Positions 61,932 to 64,000 of a stretch of DNA of 64,000 nucleotides are shown piece by piece. The translations under genes and the position numbers were made by a program. The stretch's first letter is position 1; every line of letters begins with the position of its first letter. The notes beneath the pieces were generated by a model. It saw only the letters and a program-made list of their open reading frames with translations. It was not told the origin of the DNA and made no database searches. The stretch comes from Providencia rettgeri (GTDB lineage Bacteria; Pseudomonadota; Gammaproteobacteria; Enterobacterales; Enterobacteriaceae): positions 3,534,001 to 3,598,000 of the forward strand of contig NZ_CP017671.1 of assembly GCF_001874625.1 (NCBI RefSeq). The letters are read 5' to 3'.

Positions 61932-62260
61932 TAGAATGGCATCTTAAAGCCTGGTGGTAATTGCATACCACTAGAAACGCTCGCCATTTTCTCTTTTTGT
62001 GTCTCTTCAATGCGTCGAGCCGCATCGTTAAATGCCGCTGCAATCAAGTCTTCTAACATTTCTTTGTCATCTTCTAACAAGCTAGGGTCGATCTCAACAC
62101 GGCGGCAATTATGCGAACCATTAATTGTCACTTTCACTAAGCCAGCACCAGACTCGCCTGTAGCTTCAAGTTGAGCGATTTCTTCCTGAACTTTTTGCAT
62201 TTTATCTTGCATTTGCTGGGCCTGTTTCATCAGGTTACCCAATCCACCTTTACCAAACAT
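61931..62260 (-). CDS. ybaB: Nucleoid-associated protein YbaB
   Basis: 109 residues as in E. coli. [40 protein letters not shown] and [20 protein letters not shown] are the EbfC/YbaB family signature. A small dimeric DNA-binding protein in the dnaX-ybaB-recR operon. The recR start overlaps its stop. Confidence 0.96.
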   Translation of the reverse strand: MFGKGGLGNLMKQAQQMQDKMQKVQEEIAQLEATGESGAGLVKVTINGSHNCRRVEIDPSLLEDDKEMLEDLIAAAFNDAARRIEETQKEKMASVSSGMQLPPGFKMPF

Positions 62261-62308
62261 AGTTTTCTCTCACAACTGAGGCTACAGATTAACCAATATA
62301 CTGTAGCG

Positions 62309-64000
62309 TTAAACGGGGCGAATACTTTCTTCATCCAACTGCGCATCAAACATAGAGCGAAGTTTTTGAATCGTCTTATCCGCAATAATTGACTGACGAG
62401 CTTGCGCCAGTTTCTCTTCATAAATCGCCTGTCGCCATTCTAGTGGTGTTTTCACATCACTATTATCATCATGAACGATTTTCAGTTCAACAGAACGACC
62501 ATACTGCTCGCTCAGAGCTTCCTCTAGCGCTTTATGCGCTTGGGGCTTATCGAGGTGCTTCTGAGATGAACGCAAATGTAAAACAATTTGCGACTCACTT
62601 AATTCTTCTATATATGAATTCAAAGCTAATTGTTCAACCAGCTTAGGAATATTTAATTTTGCTATTGTCCCGGACCAGCTGTCTCGCTCCCGCCCTTCTT
62701 CAATAATTTTTACTGCTAATTCAGGGGTTTTCTCATATTCTAACGCTTCTTTGATCTCACTTGGCGTCGTAACGGCATCTTTTTGAGCCATTGTTTCTTT
62801 GTTCTGAGCTTTCCACTGATACGGCTTTGGTTTCTGAGCTTTCACCCCTTGTGAAGCTTTGTTTTCCACATTTTGTTGGTGTTTGCTGGTCACGGCGGCC
62901 AGCCTTTCTAGTGCTGATACCGCCGGCTTAGCCTTTTCAGACGTCGCCGGTTTAGCCTTTTTTAGGCCAGGGTCCTCGCTTTGGGGTGATTGCAGGGTCT
63001 GCCTAGCTTTTAATAACTGCAAGGTTGGGCTATTTTCTGGCAAATTCTCTGCACGAGTTTGTGGCGGCGCTCCCCTTTGAGGTGCACTCTGTGTTACCGT
63101 TTGTGTGATCACCCGAGGAGGCGCTTCAATTTCTTCGATTACACTTTTAGGGTGAAATGCCAGTGCTCGCAATAAGGCCATTTCTACCCCCATACGCCGC
63201 TCAGGTGCATAGGGCAATTCTTTTCTTCCTACCAACAAGGTTTGGTAGAAAAGCTGTAAATCTGCTGGAGAAATAACCCTTGCAACTTGCCGCAAGCGCC
63301 CGTCTATCGAAGATGGGTCTGTTTCTTGCTCCGCAGGAAGAAGTTGGATCATCGCGATGCGGTGTAACTGGGTTAAAATTTCAACCAGTAAATTCTCCCA
63401 GTCCGCACCTCGGCTAGCCGCTTGCTCCACTTGGGTCATCACGGCGATGCTATCAGCACGGACTAATGCCTCAATGATAGCTAATGGTTGCTCATCATCC
63501 AGTGTGCCAAGCATTTGACTCACTATGTCAGCAGTTACCTTGCCTTGCCCCATCGCGATGGCTTGGTCTGTTAAACTTAATGCATCACGTAAACTACCAT
63601 CAGCGGCTCTCGCTATCAGCTGGCGAGCACGCAGGTCATGTTCAATATTTTCAGCATTAAGAATTAATTCAAGTTGTTCGCTAATTTGAGTGACATCTAA
63701 CGCTTTTAGATGGAACTGCAAGCAACGTGACAAAATAGTCACGGGAAGTTTTTGTGGGTCAGTCGTCGCCAAAAGAAATTTTACGTGTTCTGGCGGCTCT
63801 TCAAGGGTTTTCAACAAGGCATTAAAGCTATGACGTGACAGCATGTGGACTTCATCAATCAAGTAGACTTTGAAGCGACCGCGTGCTGGTGCGTATTGGA
63901 CGTTATCGAGTAATTCGCGGGTATCTTCCACTTTAGTTCGTGAAGCTGCGTCAATCTCAATTAGGTCGACAAACCTGCCCTGTTCAATTTCCAAGCAGTT
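62309..64000 (-). CDS. dnaX: DNA polymerase III tau/gamma subunit (N-terminus outside window)
   Basis: 564 visible codons to the window edge; about 80 N-terminal residues including the P-loop lie beyond. DEVHMLSRHSFNALLKTLEE (Walker B), ATTDPQKLPVTILSRCLQF (sensor 1 with SRC) and GSLRDALSLTDQAI (sensor 2) are clear. A variable linker (about 320-420 of the visible part) precedes the tau-specific domains that bind DnaB and the polymerase (TPLEWRQAIYEEKLAQAR, ELDEESIRPV-like end). The frame should not be read as starting at 63994, a TTG inside the gene. An in-frame slippery site makes gamma. Confidence 0.97.
   Translation of the reverse strand, partial: NCLEIEQGRFVDLIEIDAASRTKVEDTRELLDNVQYAPARGRFKVYLIDEVHMLSRHSFNALLKTLEEPPEHVKFLLATTDPQKLPVTILSRCLQFHLKALDVTQISEQLELILNAENIEHDLRARQLIARAADGSLRDALSLTDQAIAMGQGKVTADIVSQMLGTLDDEQPLAIIEALVRADSIAVMTQVEQAASRGADWENLLVEILTQLHRIAMIQLLPAEQETDPSSIDGRLRQVARVISPADLQLFYQTLLVGRKELPYAPERRMGVEMALLRALAFHPKSVIEEIEAPPRVITQTVTQSAPQRGAPPQTRAENLPENSPTLQLLKARQTLQSPQSEDPGLKKAKPATSEKAKPAVSALERLAAVTSKHQQNVENKASQGVKAQKPKPYQWKAQNKETMAQKDAVTTPSEIKEALEYEKTPELAVKIIEEGRERDSWSGTIAKLNIPKLVEQLALNSYIEELSESQIVLHLRSSQKHLDKPQAHKALEEALSEQYGRSVELKIVHDDNSDVKTPLEWRQAIYEEKLAQARQSIIADKTIQKLRSMFDAQLDEESIRPV
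62950..62977 (-). promoter_or_regulatory. Programmed -1 frameshift site in dnaX
   Basis: On the minus strand the in-frame heptamer is A AAA AAG (62963-62957, within CTA AAA AAG). A GAGG Shine-Dalgarno-like element lies 10 nt upstream (62977-62974). In the -1 frame GGC then TAA (62954-62952) follow, so the gamma form ends LKKG. A short stem, CCGGC (62950-62946) with GCCGG (62927-62923), begins 6 nt downstream. This matches the E. coli arrangement. Confidence 0.9.

Noticed and set aside
63994-64000. dnaX starting at a TTG at 63994
   Set aside because: The TTG encodes Leu within conserved CLEIEQGRF; the gene continues beyond the window.

Overview
The window looks like the chromosome of a Morganellaceae enterobacterium, most likely Providencia. 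The evidence is AT-rich coding sequence, gene order matching the 10.5-12 min region of E. coli, ERIC repeats, and proteins close to but clearly distinct from their E. coli counterparts. The genus is an inference; the family is better supported.

Region 1 (1-13521) is most of a lambdoid prophage next to the tRNA-Arg(UCU) gene argU (13522-13598, minus strand). Its divergent immunity region (7185-8010) holds a Cro-like gene, a LexA/CI-type repressor gene, the pR and pL promoters and a repeated operator, CTAAG-N4-CTTAG. The minus-strand arm runs from cro through a CII/YmfL-like regulator, a replication protein, a Dam-like methylase, a Lar-like anti-restriction protein, RusA, a DUF968 HNH protein and antiterminator Q, to a holin cut by the window start. 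The plus-strand arm carries unknown small genes, a phage CsrA, an RdgC homologue, an ASCH-like protein, a DEDD exonuclease and an AlpA-like regulator that ends at the tRNA. No integrase is visible at this end.

Region 2 (13522-26150) is core chromosome: argU, folD, ybcJ, the fructose PTS operon fruBKA with a Cra box, a six-copy tandem ERIC array (period 126 bp), cysS, ppiB, lpxH, purEK with a PurR box, and an MFS transporter.

Region 3 (26147-45910) holds a phytase-like esterase, the ybbP-ybbA/tesA divergent pair, ybbO, cnoX, qmcA-ybbJ, cueR and copA, an HdeD-like protein, ybaP, a frameshifted ybaK, ushA, fsr and ybaL. CopA has four N-terminal HMA domains. After the third there is a CCCAAAA slippery site followed by an H-type pseudoknot, so the gene probably also makes a short three-domain copper chaperone.

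Region 4 (45974-53700) lies between ybaL and gsk, which are neighbours in E. coli. It carries a YnfC-like secreted protein, a DUF1937 protein, and a catabolic module: a DeoR regulator and two FAD enzymes (GlpA-like and a pyridine nucleotide-disulfide type), divergent from a glycerol-kinase-like FGGY kinase and an EutH-type transporter. The shared control region contains a perfect CRP site. The substrate is unknown; the kinase lacks a glycerol-contacting arginine.

Region 5 (54018-64000) is gsk, an orphan wzz, hemH, adk, htpG (with a sigma-32-type promoter), a 155-bp-period ERIC-derived array, recR, ybaB, and dnaX, which is cut by the window end. dnaX retains the A AAA AAG frameshift site that makes the gamma subunit.
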